This document shows positions 1 through 9,566 of a DNA stretch of 64,000 nt, piece after piece; position 1 is the first letter of the stretch; every line of letters begins with the position of its first letter. The DNA is from UBA1858 sp965227695. GTDB lineage: Bacteria; Pseudomonadota; Gammaproteobacteria; UBA4575. The position numbers and the translations under genes are program-made. The stretch covers positions 992,001-1,056,000 of the forward strand of contig OZ245760.1 of the NCBI GenBank assembly GCA_965227695.1, in the 5' to 3' direction. The notes under the pieces are model-generated. The model was not told the DNA's origin and did no database searches. It saw only the letters and a program-made list of their open reading frames with translations.

Positions 1-449
1 AAGGGTGCCAGTCGTTGTGATTCAATGAATCTCGGCTGTTGCATATAATCATCCATGGCAAGTACCGCGGGATTGAATCTTTCAATATGGCCGATCTGCA
101 GCAATGCATTATTTTGTCCGGCAAGCGAAATTAGTTCACGGGCTTGTTCAATCGTAGAAGTCATGGGCTTTTCAAGTAGTACATGTTTGCCATGCGACAG
201 GAAATGCCTGGCAATCTCGTAGTGAGATGGCGTCGTAGTAACGATGCTTACGGCATCTACGATATCTGTTAAGTGATGGTAATCCGTGCTTACTGAGACA
301 TCCGGGAATTGTTGTGACACCTGCTCAAGGGTTGACCGGTGACTGTCAACCAGTGCTACCAAATGGCAATTATCAAGCATCTGGTATTTTTGTGCGTGGA
401 ATTTACCAAGATAACCCACCCCTATAACGGCAACTTTCGCGATTCCCAT
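1..449 (-). CDS. Gfo/Idh/MocA-family NAD(P)-dependent sugar dehydrogenase, GnnA-like (3' part cut off)
   Basis: The ATG is at 449 on the minus strand and 149 codons are visible before the window ends. The N-terminus has a Rossmann dinucleotide-binding loop (IGVGYLGKFHAQKY) near residues 9-22, the family EKPM motif near residue 100, and GHIERFNPAV further on. Members with the GYLG.FHAQKY signature often lie in lpxA-lpxB regions. One such protein, GnnA of Acidithiobacillus, oxidises the 3-hydroxyl of UDP-GlcNAc so that an aminotransferase (GnnB) can make the 3-amino sugar used in amide-linked lipid A. The adjacent rnhB, which normally follows lpxB, supports a link to that region, although this gene is divergent from rnhB. 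Family assignment is firm; the GnnA role is inference. Confidence 0.85.
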   Translation of the reverse strand, partial: MGIAKVAVIGVGYLGKFHAQKYQMLDNCHLVALVDSHRSTLEQVSQQFPDVSVSTDYHHLTDIVDAVSIVTTTPSHYEIARHFLSHGKHVLLEKPMTSTIEQARELISLAGQNNALLQIGHIERFNPAVLAMDDYMQQPRFIESQRLAP

Positions 450-463
450 TCAATTAAATTTCT

Positions 464-476
464 GTATTATTAATAC
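464..476. promoter_or_regulatory. Perfect palindrome between divergent genes
   Basis: GTATTA-T-TAATAC is a perfect inverted repeat with a one-base centre, lying 15 bases upstream of the dehydrogenase start and about 50 bases upstream of rnhB. A second small inverted repeat (GCCC/GGGC, 496-510) lies between it and rnhB. The position would suit an operator or an overlapping divergent promoter, but no protein can be named. Confidence 0.25.
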
Positions 477-527
477 GTTCAGTATACGTCCATCGGCCCG
501 AATTTTGGGCACCATTGAGAAAAACTG

Positions 528-1145
528 TTGATTAAAAAGCATTCTAATCTGGCTGAAGCCTCATCAATTGGTATCAATCATGATACCTGTGCCGGGATTG
601 ACGAGGTTGGTCGTGGCCCACTAGCAGGTCCTGTGATCGCTGCGGTTGTTGTATTGGGAAAACACCACGACTGGTCCGGGTTGCAGGACTCAAAAAAACT
701 CACGCCAGGCAAGCGCCAGCTATTCTGTCAGGAAATCAAACAAAATGCACTGGCCTGGTCTGTTGGACGCTGCGATGCTCACGAAGTGGATCAATACAAT
801 GTGTTTAATGCCAGTTTGCTGGCCATGCAACGCGCATTCCATATGCTAAATTATAAAGTCGATTTGATTTTGGTTGATGGAAAATACAGCCCCGTGTTTC
901 CTGTAACTTCCTATGCGGTGATAAAAGGTGACCAGAAGATTGCGGCGATCAGTGCTGCATCGATCGTGGCAAAAGTCACACGTGACAGAGAAATGTCTGA
1001 TCTGCATGACAGCCACCCTGACTATGGTTTTGCAAAACATAAAGGTTATCCGACAGCGGAGCATCTGGAGGCATTGAAGCGGTATGGCCCCTGTATCCAT
1101 CATCGTCGCAGCTTTAAACCCGTGTCAGAGTCAGTGTCGCCATGA
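528..1145 (+). CDS. rnhB: Ribonuclease HII
   Basis: Cleaves the RNA strand of RNA-DNA hybrids and removes single ribonucleotides left in DNA. The 205-residue protein carries the family signature GIDEVGRGPLAGPV, giving catalytic Asp25 and Glu26, with Asp117 (LVDGK) and Asp135 (KGDQK) as the other metal ligands, and the conserved ISAASIVAKVTRDR segment. No ATG lies upstream of the signature in frame, so the TTG at 528, preceded by TGAG, is the best start and gives a slightly long N-terminus. The stop overlaps the dnaE start as ATGA, indicating translational coupling. The rnhB-dnaE-accA order is standard in Gammaproteobacteria. Confidence 0.95.
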   Translation: MIKKHSNLAEASSIGINHDTCAGIDEVGRGPLAGPVIAAVVVLGKHHDWSGLQDSKKLTPGKRQLFCQEIKQNALAWSVGRCDAHEVDQYNVFNASLLAMQRAFHMLNYKVDLILVDGKYSPVFPVTSYAVIKGDQKIAAISAASIVAKVTRDREMSDLHDSHPDYGFAKHKGYPTAEHLEALKRYGPCIHHRRSFKPVSESVSP

Positions 1146-4100
1146 ATGCACAGTTTGTTCATTTGCGTGTACATAGTGAGTATTCGATTATTGATGGTCT
1201 GGTGCGTATTCCTGACCTGATGAAAAAGGTCTCTGACCTTCAGATGCCGGCAATTGCGCTCACTGACTTTTCAAATCTGTTTGCTCTGGTTAAATTTTAC
1301 CGACTGGCAATTGCCAATGGGCTTAAGCCTATTATTGGTGCCGATGTTCTGGTCACCGATAAGGTTCATAAACAGCGTTATCGCGTTGTACTTCTGTGTA
1401 TGAATAATGTGGGATATCGGCATCTGACAGAATTATTAACGCGTGCATATCTTGATGGTCAACAAGGTGGTCAGCCTGCAGTAGATCGTGAATGGATCGA
1501 TGAATTAAATACTGGATTGATTGTTTTATCGGGTGGCCGGGACGGCGATCTTGGCAACTTGCTGGAAAGGCAGGACAAAGACCGTATAGAGCAATGTCTG
1601 GCTCGCTGGAAAAAGTATTTTCCCGATCGGTTTTATATCGAGTTGCAGCGTACCGGCCGTGATAATGAGGAAGAATACAATCAACAGGCTTTGGCGCTGG
1701 CGACACTTCACAATTTGCCGGTCGTGGCGACAAATGATGTCCGCTTTCTCACATCGGAAGAATATGAGGCTCACGAGGTCCGCGTTTGTATTAACCAGGG
1801 GCGGGTTTTGTCTGACCCAAGACGTGCGCGTATTTATAGTCGTGAGCAGTACCTGCGACCATCAGACGAAATGACCGCACTATATTCTGATGTTCCCTCC
1901 GCGATCTCTAACTCGGTAGAAATTGCCAAGCGCTGTAATGTGCGACTGGAGTTTGGAAAAAATGTTCTGCCCGAGTTTCCCACTGGCAAGTTGTCTACAG
2001 ATGAGTATTTACGTCAGCAGTCGCAGCAGGGTTTATCCAGGCGACTGGAAAGAATAAAAGGCTTGCGCGGTGAAGTAGATATAGAAATTTATCACCAGCG
2101 CTTGTCGGTGGAGCTTGGCGTGATTGAGCGGATGGGATACTCCGGCTATTTTTTGATTGTCTCCGATTTTACAAAATGGGCGCGTGAGAATGGTGTTCCG
2201 GTCGGGCCGGGGCGTGGTTCGGGGGCAGGGTCTCTGGTTGCCTATGTACTCGGCATCACAGATATTGATCCATTACAGTACGACTTGCTGTTTGAGCGAT
2301 TTTTAAATCCAGAACGGGTTTCCATGCCAGACTTCGATATTGATTTTTGCATGGCGGGCAGAGACCGGGTAATTGATTATGTTGCCGGCAGATATGGGCG
2401 TGAAAGAGTCAGCCAGATAATCACATATGGAACCATGGCTGCAAAAGCTGTGGTCAGGGATGTTGGACGGGTTCTTGGCTACCCATACGGCTTTGTCGAC
2501 CGCATTGCCAAAATGGTGCCGTTTGAAGTCGGTATGACACTGGGAAAAGCCCTGGAGCGGGAAAAAGATTTCAAACAGATGGTCGATGAAGAAGAGGATG
2601 TGCGCTTAATCATTGATATGGCATTGCAACTGGAAGGGCTGGCTCGTAATGCAGGCAAGCATGCTGGCGGTGTGGTTATCGCGCCGTCCAGGTTAACCGA
2701 CTTTACACCTCTATACTGCGAAGCTGGCGGAGCGAATGTTGTCACACAGCTTGATAAAGACGATGTTGAAGCGATTGGGCTGGTTAAATTTGATTTTCTC
2801 GGACTTCGGACGTTGACTATTGTCGACCGTACCCTTGACAAGGTTAATGCACGCAGGGCCAGGGAAAATAAATCTTTTGTGGATCTTAACGCGTTGCCTC
2901 TGGATGATCAGGCGACCTACAGTTTGTTACAGAATCAACAAACCACGGCAGTTTTTCAGCTGGAATCAGATGGTTTAAAAGATATTCTGGGTCGACTCAG
3001 GCCAGATAAGTTTGAAGATATTGTTGCAATGGTTGCGCTTTACCGTCCCGGACCGCTGCAATCCGGGATGGTGGATGACTTTATAGATCGCAAGCATGGC
3101 GCACTCGTTGAATATCCTCATCCGAAACTTGAAGCGATTCTCTCTGAAACATACGGGGTCATACTCTATCAAGAGCAGGTTATGCAAATTGCGCAGATAC
3201 TTGCCGGATACTCTCTTGGCGGTGCGGACTTGCTCAGGCGTGCCATGGGTAAAAAGAAACCCGAGGAAATGGCCAAGCAGCGAGCCATTTTTGTTAAAGG
3301 TGCCATCGAAAGGGAGGTAGAGGAGTCCAAGGCCAATTATATCTTTGACCTGATGGAAAAGTTTGCCGGTTATGGCTTTAATAAATCGCATTCCGTGGCT
3401 TATGCCATGCTGTCTTACCAGACTGCATGGTTAAAAGCGCACTACCCGGCAGAGTTCATGGCCTCGGTGCTATCAGCCGATATGGATAACACTGATAAAG
3501 TTGTTCACTTGCGTGAGGAATGCAAACTTATGGGGCTGGAAGTGTTGCCACCTGATGTGAATCAGTCATTTTACGGATTTACAGTGACACCCGACCAAAA
3601 AATTGTATATGGGCTTGGAGCGATTAAAGGAATCGGTGAATCTGCCATTGAGGCGCTGGTTAAGGGACGAGAGGAGCAGGGGGAGTATCGGTCACTCAAT
3701 GACTTGTGTATGAGACTGGGTAGTCAAAAGTTTAATCGTCGCACCCTGGAGGCAATGATCCGTTCGGGTGCCCTGGATGCATTCGGACACACTCGTGCCA
3801 CTCTGATGCATCATCTGCCACGAGCGATGCAAACAGCGGAGCAACATCATCGCAATGATGATCTTGGCCAGGATGATATGTTTGGGGGAGGACAGATGAT
3901 AGCCCGCGAGGGGATGGTTGAAGAAAAGCCCGAGTGGGATAGTGATACATTGCTTGCTGCTGAACGGGAAACGCTCGGTCTTTATTTTTCCGGTCATCCG
4001 GTTGATCAGCACCGTGATGAACTGGTTAATATTGTTGGTAAAACGCTTCGTGAAAGATTAGCGCAACCAATAGCGCCGAGTGAAACAAATTACAGAAACA

Positions 4101-4612
4101 GGGATGCTAACACGGTAAGAGTTGGGGGATTGCTGATGGATATGCGCTTGCGCAACAGTCCTTCTGGAAGAATCGCCTTTCTGACCCTGGATGATAACAC
4201 CGCGAGAATTCATGTCGCTGTATTTGCTGATGCATACAGCCAGTTTAAAAATTATCTGGTTAAGGATCAGATTTTAATCGTTGACGGTATCATCAGCATC
4301 GATGAATACAACGGAAAACCACGTGTCAGAGCTAAACAGATCACCAGACTGGATGATGCACGCGTTGATTATGGTAAAGGTATCGTAATAGATATCGATG
4401 CGCGAGAAAAGCGTTCGACGCTTGTGGCAGAGCTTGAAAATACTCTTAAACCATACCGGGATGGCAAGTGTAAGGTACTGATTGAATATCACACTGATCA
4501 GGGAGAGGCAAAATTTCAGCTGGGTGATACATGGAATGTTGTACCAGAGCGTGCTTTGCTCACACAATTAGCCGCACTTGACGGTGTAAAAGGCGCTCGA
4601 GTCGTTTATTGA
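1142..4612 (+). CDS. dnaE: DNA polymerase III alpha subunit
   Basis: Catalytic subunit of the replicative polymerase. The 1156 residues match the usual DnaE length (about 1160). In order: an N-terminal PHP domain starting FVHLRVHSEYSIIDG, the polymerase core with the catalytic acids in MPDFDIDF (Asp399 and Asp401) and the third acid in KFDFLGL near residue 550, a fingers/beta-binding region with GYGFNKSHSVAYA, a helix-hairpin-helix region, and a C-terminal OB fold (VRVGGLLMDMRLR onwards, about residue 995). The start overlaps the rnhB stop by four bases. It is the only replicative polymerase gene in the window and nothing suggests damage. Confidence 0.98.
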   Translation: MNAQFVHLRVHSEYSIIDGLVRIPDLMKKVSDLQMPAIALTDFSNLFALVKFYRLAIANGLKPIIGADVLVTDKVHKQRYRVVLLCMNNVGYRHLTELLTRAYLDGQQGGQPAVDREWIDELNTGLIVLSGGRDGDLGNLLERQDKDRIEQCLARWKKYFPDRFYIELQRTGRDNEEEYNQQALALATLHNLPVVATNDVRFLTSEEYEAHEVRVCINQGRVLSDPRRARIYSREQYLRPSDEMTALYSDVPSAISNSVEIAKRCNVRLEFGKNVLPEFPTGKLSTDEYLRQQSQQGLSRRLERIKGLRGEVDIEIYHQRLSVELGVIERMGYSGYFLIVSDFTKWARENGVPVGPGRGSGAGSLVAYVLGITDIDPLQYDLLFERFLNPERVSMPDFDIDFCMAGRDRVIDYVAGRYGRERVSQIITYGTMAAKAVVRDVGRVLGYPYGFVDRIAKMVPFEVGMTLGKALEREKDFKQMVDEEEDVRLIIDMALQLEGLARNAGKHAGGVVIAPSRLTDFTPLYCEAGGANVVTQLDKDDVEAIGLVKFDFLGLRTLTIVDRTLDKVNARRARENKSFVDLNALPLDDQATYSLLQNQQTTAVFQLESDGLKDILGRLRPDKFEDIVAMVALYRPGPLQSGMVDDFIDRKHGALVEYPHPKLEAILSETYGVILYQEQVMQIAQILAGYSLGGADLLRRAMGKKKPEEMAKQRAIFVKGAIEREVEESKANYIFDLMEKFAGYGFNKSHSVAYAMLSYQTAWLKAHYPAEFMASVLSADMDNTDKVVHLREECKLMGLEVLPPDVNQSFYGFTVTPDQKIVYGLGAIKGIGESAIEALVKGREEQGEYRSLNDLCMRLGSQKFNRRTLEAMIRSGALDAFGHTRATLMHHLPRAMQTAEQHHRNDDLGQDDMFGGGQMIAREGMVEEKPEWDSDTLLAAERETLGLYFSGHPVDQHRDELVNIVGKTLRERLAQPIAPSETNYRNRDANTVRVGGLLMDMRLRNSPSGRIAFLTLDDNTARIHVAVFADAYSQFKNYLVKDQILIVDGIISIDEYNGKPRVRAKQITRLDDARVDYGKGIVIDIDAREKRSTLVAELENTLKPYRDGKCKVLIEYHTDQGEAKFQLGDTWNVVPERALLTQLAALDGVKGARVVY

Positions 4613-4633
4613 TCAGCAAGGAGAATAACTTTT

Positions 4634-4662
4634 CTGCAATCATCTTCAAGTGCGATTATAAT
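4634..4662 (+). promoter_or_regulatory. Possible accA promoter
   Basis: A perfect TATAAT (4657-4662) lies in the 77-base gap between dnaE and the true accA start. The best upstream hexamer at 17-base spacing is CTGCAA (4634-4639), a poor -35. A separate accA promoter within this operon is plausible, but the weak -35 keeps this tentative. Confidence 0.3.
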
Positions 4663-4689
4663 GCGCAAAATTTATTTACAATAATACCT

Positions 4690-5646
4690 ATGATTTCCGA
4701 CTATTTAGACTTCGAACAGCCCATTGCCGAGTTAGAAGCAAAAATAAATGAGTTACGTCGTGTTGAGACGGATAATGAAATGCAGCTGGGTGATGAAATC
4801 GCCAAACTTGAAGCGAAGAGTCGTGCGTTAACTGAGTCCATATATAAGGATCTGACTGCCTGGCAGGTTGCCCAGGTTGCGCGTCACCCCAGGCGGCCAT
4901 ATACGCTTGACTATGTTGAAAAATTATTTACTGATTTTGAAGAGTTGCACGGTGATCGGGCCTACTCGGATGATGCGGCAATTATATGCGGCATCGCAAA
5001 ATTTGAAAATCGCTCTGTCGCCATTGTGGGACATCAGAAAGGCAGGAATACGCGGGAAAACCTGAAACGAAACTTTGGAATGCCACGTCCCGAGGGCTAC
5101 CGAAAAGCGCTGCGTATCATGGAATTGGCTGAGAAGTTTCAGATGCCGATTATCACATTTATCGATACACCTGGTGCATATCCTGGCGTGGGGGCAGAAG
5201 AGCGCGGACAAGCCCAGGCAATCGCACAAAATCTTTACCGAATGGCGCAGTTAAAGACACCAATAATCTGCAATGTCATCGGCGAGGGAGGTTCAGGGGG
5301 GGCGCTGGCCATTGGTGTGGGTGATCACCTGGCCATGCTGAGCTATAGTACATATTCTGTGATTTCGCCTGAGGGTTGTGCATCCATTCTATGGAAAAAT
5401 GCAGACAAAGCAGAAGATGCGGCTGAATCACTGGGCATCACTTCTGATCGCCTGTATGAGTTGAGTTTGGTGGATGAGGTCATTCGTGAGCCAATGAGCG
5501 GCGCACATCGTGACCTCGAAACAACCTGCAATAATCTCAGAGCGTCCCTGCGGCAAAACCTAAGCCGGCTTACAGATATGGATATTCATGACTTGCTTGA
5601 GGCGCGCTATGAACGGTTGACTTCATACGGGGTTTATCGAGACTAA
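4690..5646 (+). CDS. accA: Acetyl-CoA carboxylase carboxyltransferase subunit alpha
   Basis: With AccD (encoded at 58.3 kb) it transfers the carboxyl group from biotin to acetyl-CoA, making malonyl-CoA for fatty acid synthesis. I chose the ATG at 4690 because the protein then begins MISDYLDFEQPIAELEAKI, matching the family N-terminus, and is 318 residues long (Escherichia coli 319). The frame stays open 27 codons further upstream to a TTG, but that extension does not look like AccA. The carboxyltransferase core includes GHQKGR, the FIDTPGAYPGVGAEERGQ segment and GEGGSGGALA, which form the oxyanion and CoA/biotin sites. It is followed 14 bases later by tilS. Confidence 0.97.
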   Translation: MISDYLDFEQPIAELEAKINELRRVETDNEMQLGDEIAKLEAKSRALTESIYKDLTAWQVAQVARHPRRPYTLDYVEKLFTDFEELHGDRAYSDDAAIICGIAKFENRSVAIVGHQKGRNTRENLKRNFGMPRPEGYRKALRIMELAEKFQMPIITFIDTPGAYPGVGAEERGQAQAIAQNLYRMAQLKTPIICNVIGEGGSGGALAIGVGDHLAMLSYSTYSVISPEGCASILWKNADKAEDAAESLGITSDRLYELSLVDEVIREPMSGAHRDLETTCNNLRASLRQNLSRLTDMDIHDLLEARYERLTSYGVYRD

Positions 5647-5660
5647 CCTGATTGGCAATC

Positions 5661-6932
5661 ATGTCAGTCATACGCGCGCAGTTACAACACTGTCTATCAC
5701 AGTTAACCCGAACAAGGTTTATTTATGTCGCCTATAGTGGCGGTATTGACTCAACTGTGCTCCTGCACGCCTGTAATGAAATCTGTCAACAGGGCGGTCA
5801 CCAACTCCGGGCGATCCATGTAAATCACCATATTCACACTGATTCATCGCAGTGGGCGCAACACTGTGCCGATCAATGTGAACAAATGGGTGTTGAGATA
5901 CGCTGTATTGAGGTTGATATCCAGCCATATAAATATCTGGGCGTCGAGGGGGCAGCAAGACAAGTACGCTATGAGGCATTTGAAAAGTACTTATCTCCCG
6001 GGGATGTACTGCTGACCGGGCATCATGCGGATGATCAGCTGGAAACGATGTTGCTGCAGCTGTTTCGTGGAGCCGGGGTGCATGGCCTGGCAGGCTGTGC
6101 ACCATCCCGGGAGTTGGGGCATTCTTTATTGATTAGACCCTTTTTGAATCTAACGCGCGCCACCATTGAACACTACGCAAGGGAACATCAACTCGCATGG
6201 AAGGAAGATCCGTCAAACTGTTCCATTGCGCATGACAGAAACTATTTGCGTCATCAGGTGATGCCACATCTTCATGCAAGATGGCATCAATTACGGGACA
6301 CTGCAGTGAGAGCGGCCCAGTGGCAAAGTGAAGCGGCCACGCTACTGGATCAATTGGCGGATAATGATCTGGAGGCGGGAATGGATGAAGACAATCGACT
6401 CGATATCAACCAGCTAAAATCTTTCGATGAGATCCGGATGAAAAATCTTCTGAGAAGGTGGATTCGGCGTCACAACTGCCAAGTGCCCGCATCACAAGTA
6501 CTGGCTCGGATTATTGATGAGGTCATACAGGGCCGCGAGGATAACCAGGCGTGTGTAACATGGGCAGATAACACGGTGAGAAGATATCGGCATCGGCTAT
6601 ACTTGATCGCAGGCGCGGTTAGTCATGATACCTCCTGGCGACATGACTGGCGATTAGACCAGCCATTGCCCATACCCGGCAAAAATTTCAGTCTTACTCG
6701 TCGGGATTTAGAAGAATTTGGCGTAAATCTGGCCGGAATTGACCACTTGAGCGTGCGTTTCCGTCAGGGTGGTGAGAGTATGCGTCCCAAAGGACGTGGC
6801 TGCCGTAAAACGCTAAAAGCGCTATTTCAGGAGGCCGGTATTGAGCCCTGGGAGCGAAACCGTACCCCATTGTTTTATCATAATGATCAACTTATATTGG
6901 TGTGGAAATACTGGATTGATGAAGGATATTGA
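5661..6932 (+). CDS. tilS: tRNA(Ile)-lysidine synthase
   Basis: Modifies C34 of the CAU-anticodon isoleucine tRNA to lysidine so that it reads AUA. The 423-residue protein starts with the PP-loop ATPase motif SGGIDS (residues 26-31) and GHHADDQLETMLL further on. A C-terminal substrate-binding domain (RFRQGGESMRPKGRG and the following helix) marks the long TilS form. The ATG at 5661 is preferred over a TTG three codons earlier. The gene follows accA closely and is probably cotranscribed. Confidence 0.95.
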   Translation: MSVIRAQLQHCLSQLTRTRFIYVAYSGGIDSTVLLHACNEICQQGGHQLRAIHVNHHIHTDSSQWAQHCADQCEQMGVEIRCIEVDIQPYKYLGVEGAARQVRYEAFEKYLSPGDVLLTGHHADDQLETMLLQLFRGAGVHGLAGCAPSRELGHSLLIRPFLNLTRATIEHYAREHQLAWKEDPSNCSIAHDRNYLRHQVMPHLHARWHQLRDTAVRAAQWQSEAATLLDQLADNDLEAGMDEDNRLDINQLKSFDEIRMKNLLRRWIRRHNCQVPASQVLARIIDEVIQGREDNQACVTWADNTVRRYRHRLYLIAGAVSHDTSWRHDWRLDQPLPIPGKNFSLTRRDLEEFGVNLAGIDHLSVRFRQGGESMRPKGRGCRKTLKALFQEAGIEPWERNRTPLFYHNDQLILVWKYWIDEGY

Positions 6933-6991
6933 TTGTGGCTGTGGCCAGCCTTTGGTAATCTGGTATCCCATCTTGCATTTGGAATAACGTG

Positions 6992-8683
6992 ATGACACGG
7001 TACATCTTTATTACAGGCGGGGTGGTCTCTTCTCTGGGAAAGGGTATCGCCAGTGCCTCACTGGGCGCGATACTGGAAGCACGTGGCCTTTCTGTTACGA
7101 TGATCAAGCTTGACCCTTATATTAATGTTGATCCAGGCACGATGAGTCCATTTCAGCATGGGGAAGTTTACGTGACAGAGGACGGAGCTGAAACGGATCT
7201 GGATTTGGGCCATTACGAGCGTTTTGTGCGTTTTCGCACCAAAAGAAGTAACAATTTTACCACCGGGCAAATTTATGAAAGCGTGATTCGTAAAGAACGC
7301 CGCGGTGATTATCTCGGTGGCACAGTGCAGGTGATTCCCCATATTACTGATGAAATCAAGACGTCGGTAAAAAAAGGCTCTGAAGGTGCGGACGTCGCCC
7401 TGGTCGAGATCGGGGGTACTGTGGGTGATATCGAGTCACTTCCATTCATGGAGGCGATACGGCAAATTGGCGTTGAGTTGGGTCGACGTAATGTCATCTA
7501 TATGCACTTGACTCTCGTCCCTTACATCAAGGCTTCGGGCGAACTTAAAACAAAGCCGACACAACATTCTGTGAAAGAACTCAGGTCGATCGGTATTCAG
7601 CCGGATATTTTGCTATGTCGCGGAGAACGTCCGATACCAGATAGTGAGCGAAAAAAGATTGCCCTGTTTACTAACGTTGAAGAAAAGGCCGTTATTTCAT
7701 CCGTTGATGTCTCTAGTATCTATAAAATTCCGCTCTGGCTTCACTCACAAGGTCTGGATGATATTGTATGTGAAAAATTTGAGCTTAATCTGCCCCCCGC
7801 GGATTTAACCGACTGGAAAGAGGTAGTTCATGCCATTGAATTTCCTGAAGTTGAAGTGAACATATATATGGTTGGCAAGTATGTCGACCTAACCGAGTCT
7901 TATAAATCTCTTAATGAAGCATTGGTACATGCCGGTGCGCAGACACGGACGCAGGTCAACATTAAATACCTGGACTCTGAAAGTATCGAGGTCAACGGAG
8001 TGGCAATACTTGCCGACGCAGATGCAATTCTGGTTCCCGGCGGGTTTGGGCAGCGTGGAATTGAAGGTAAAATCATGGCATCCCGGTTCGCGCGTGAAAA
8101 TAATATTCCATATCTTGGCATTTGCCTGGGAATGCAGGTGGCGGTGATAGATTTTGCACGTAATGTTGCAGGCCTGGAAGATGCGCACAGTACCGAGTTT
8201 TCCAAAGATACTCCAAATCCTGTGATTGCCCTGATTACCGAATGGAAACAGCGCGATGGCAGTATAGAGGAACGCGATGAGCATTCTGACATGGGCGGCA
8301 CAATGCGTCTGGGAGCCCAGCAATGTCGATTGTCCGAAGATTCACTTGTCAGGAATATGTATGGTGAAGAAGTCATCCTGGAACGCCACCGACATCGATA
8401 TGAATTCAATAACACTTTTTTGGCGACGCTCAGTCAGGCCGGATTATCATTCACGGGGAAGTCGATCGATGACAAGCTTGTTGAGGTGATTGAGGTAGCC
8501 GATCATCCATGGTTTATTGGTTGCCAGTTTCATCCGGAATTTACTTCTACACCGCGTGATGGACATCCGTTATTTACCGGGTTTGTGCTGGCAGCCAGGC
8601 ACCGCCGTGAACAGCAAAAAGGCCCTTTGTTGACTGCAAATTCCCCATCCAAAAGCAACGTCTCGACTGCAGAACCGGTATGA
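6992..8683 (+). CDS. pyrG: CTP synthase
   Basis: Converts UTP to CTP using ATP and glutamine. The N-terminal synthetase domain begins MTRYIFITGGVVSSLGKGIA, with the ATP loop in the first 20 residues. The C-terminal class I glutamine amidotransferase has its nucleophile Cys378 in GICLGMQ and the QFHPEF motif near residue 515. The ATG at 6992 is placed seven bases after GGAA; a GTG directly before it is in frame but less likely. At 563 residues it is slightly longer than the Escherichia coli enzyme because of a C-terminal tail. The stop overlaps kdsA as ATGA. Confidence 0.98.
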   Translation: MTRYIFITGGVVSSLGKGIASASLGAILEARGLSVTMIKLDPYINVDPGTMSPFQHGEVYVTEDGAETDLDLGHYERFVRFRTKRSNNFTTGQIYESVIRKERRGDYLGGTVQVIPHITDEIKTSVKKGSEGADVALVEIGGTVGDIESLPFMEAIRQIGVELGRRNVIYMHLTLVPYIKASGELKTKPTQHSVKELRSIGIQPDILLCRGERPIPDSERKKIALFTNVEEKAVISSVDVSSIYKIPLWLHSQGLDDIVCEKFELNLPPADLTDWKEVVHAIEFPEVEVNIYMVGKYVDLTESYKSLNEALVHAGAQTRTQVNIKYLDSESIEVNGVAILADADAILVPGGFGQRGIEGKIMASRFARENNIPYLGICLGMQVAVIDFARNVAGLEDAHSTEFSKDTPNPVIALITEWKQRDGSIEERDEHSDMGGTMRLGAQQCRLSEDSLVRNMYGEEVILERHRHRYEFNNTFLATLSQAGLSFTGKSIDDKLVEVIEVADHPWFIGCQFHPEFTSTPRDGHPLFTGFVLAARHRREQQKGPLLTANSPSKSNVSTAEPV

Positions 8684-9525
8684 ATATCTGTGGATTTGAC
8701 GTGGGATTAGAATTCCCGTTTTTTCTTATTGCTGGACCGTGTGTCATTGAAAGTCTTGATCTGGCACAGGAGACGGCGGGCAAATTAAAAGAAATGTCAG
8801 AGAAAAATAATGTGCCCTTTATTTACAAATCATCATTTGATAAGGCAAATCGCACTTCACGGGAAAGTTTTCGTGGCCTGGGTATCGACCAGGGGCTGGC
8901 GATATTACAGGCGGTTAAGCAGTCAATTGGCGTGCCCGTATTAACTGATGTGCATGAGGACAGTCCACTCGAGGAGGTTGCTGAGGTTGCAGACGTTCTG
9001 CAAACACCTGCCTTTTTATGCCGTCAAACCAACTATATTCAGAGAGTTGCGTCACAGGGCCGCCCTGTTAACCTGAAGAAAGGGCAGTTTTTATCCCCCT
9101 GGGATATGCAACATGTCGTGGAAAAAGCGCGTGCGGCCGGCAATGATCAAATATTGGTCTGTGAGCGTGGTGTCTCGTTTGGATATGGTAACCTAGTCTC
9201 GGATATGCGCTCGCTGGCAATCATGCGCGCGACAGGATGTCCAGTAGTTTTTGATGCGACACATTCTGTACAATTGCCGGGTGGCGAGGGCCGCCGGTCA
9301 GGAGGGCAACGAGAATTTGTTCCTGTACTGGCTCGCGCCGCTATCAGTGTTGGGGTGGCCGGATTGTTTGTTGAAACCCATCCTGACCCCAGCAGGGCAA
9401 AGAGCGATGGTCCCAACTCTTTGCCTTTGGAATTAGTGCCGGAACTTTTATCAACACTTTGTGCGTTAGATAAGATCGTCAAGTCCTCCACACTAATGGA
9501 GAATGCATCCCTGTCAGGTCGCTGA
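8680..9525 (+). CDS. kdsA: 3-deoxy-8-phosphooctulonate synthase (Kdo-8-P synthase)
   Basis: Condenses phosphoenolpyruvate with arabinose 5-phosphate to Kdo-8-phosphate, a precursor of the lipopolysaccharide inner core. The 281-residue TIM-barrel protein shows FLIAGPCVIES near the N-terminus, the FDKANRTS segment, and the GVSFGYGNLVSDMR and FDATHSVQLPGG segments that line the active site. It is translationally coupled to pyrG by a four-base overlap and is followed by eno, the usual pyrG-kdsA-eno order. Together with the Gfo/Idh gene at the left edge it shows that the organism makes lipopolysaccharide. Confidence 0.97.
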   Translation: MNICGFDVGLEFPFFLIAGPCVIESLDLAQETAGKLKEMSEKNNVPFIYKSSFDKANRTSRESFRGLGIDQGLAILQAVKQSIGVPVLTDVHEDSPLEEVAEVADVLQTPAFLCRQTNYIQRVASQGRPVNLKKGQFLSPWDMQHVVEKARAAGNDQILVCERGVSFGYGNLVSDMRSLAIMRATGCPVVFDATHSVQLPGGEGRRSGGQREFVPVLARAAISVGVAGLFVETHPDPSRAKSDGPNSLPLELVPELLSTLCALDKIVKSSTLMENASLSGR

Positions 9526-9566
9526 TTCAGGGACGGATAATGGGGCCTTACAAGGATTGAAACACT

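Noticed and set aside
4609..4689. Upstream extension of accA from a TTG that overlaps the dnaE stop
   Set aside because: The 27 added residues do not resemble AccA, while the ATG at 4690 gives the normal start and length.
7900..8415. Long open frame (171 codons) on the minus strand inside pyrG
   Set aside because: It lies wholly antisense to a strongly conserved gene, has no recognisable domain and no ribosome binding site; it is a by-product of pyrG codon use.
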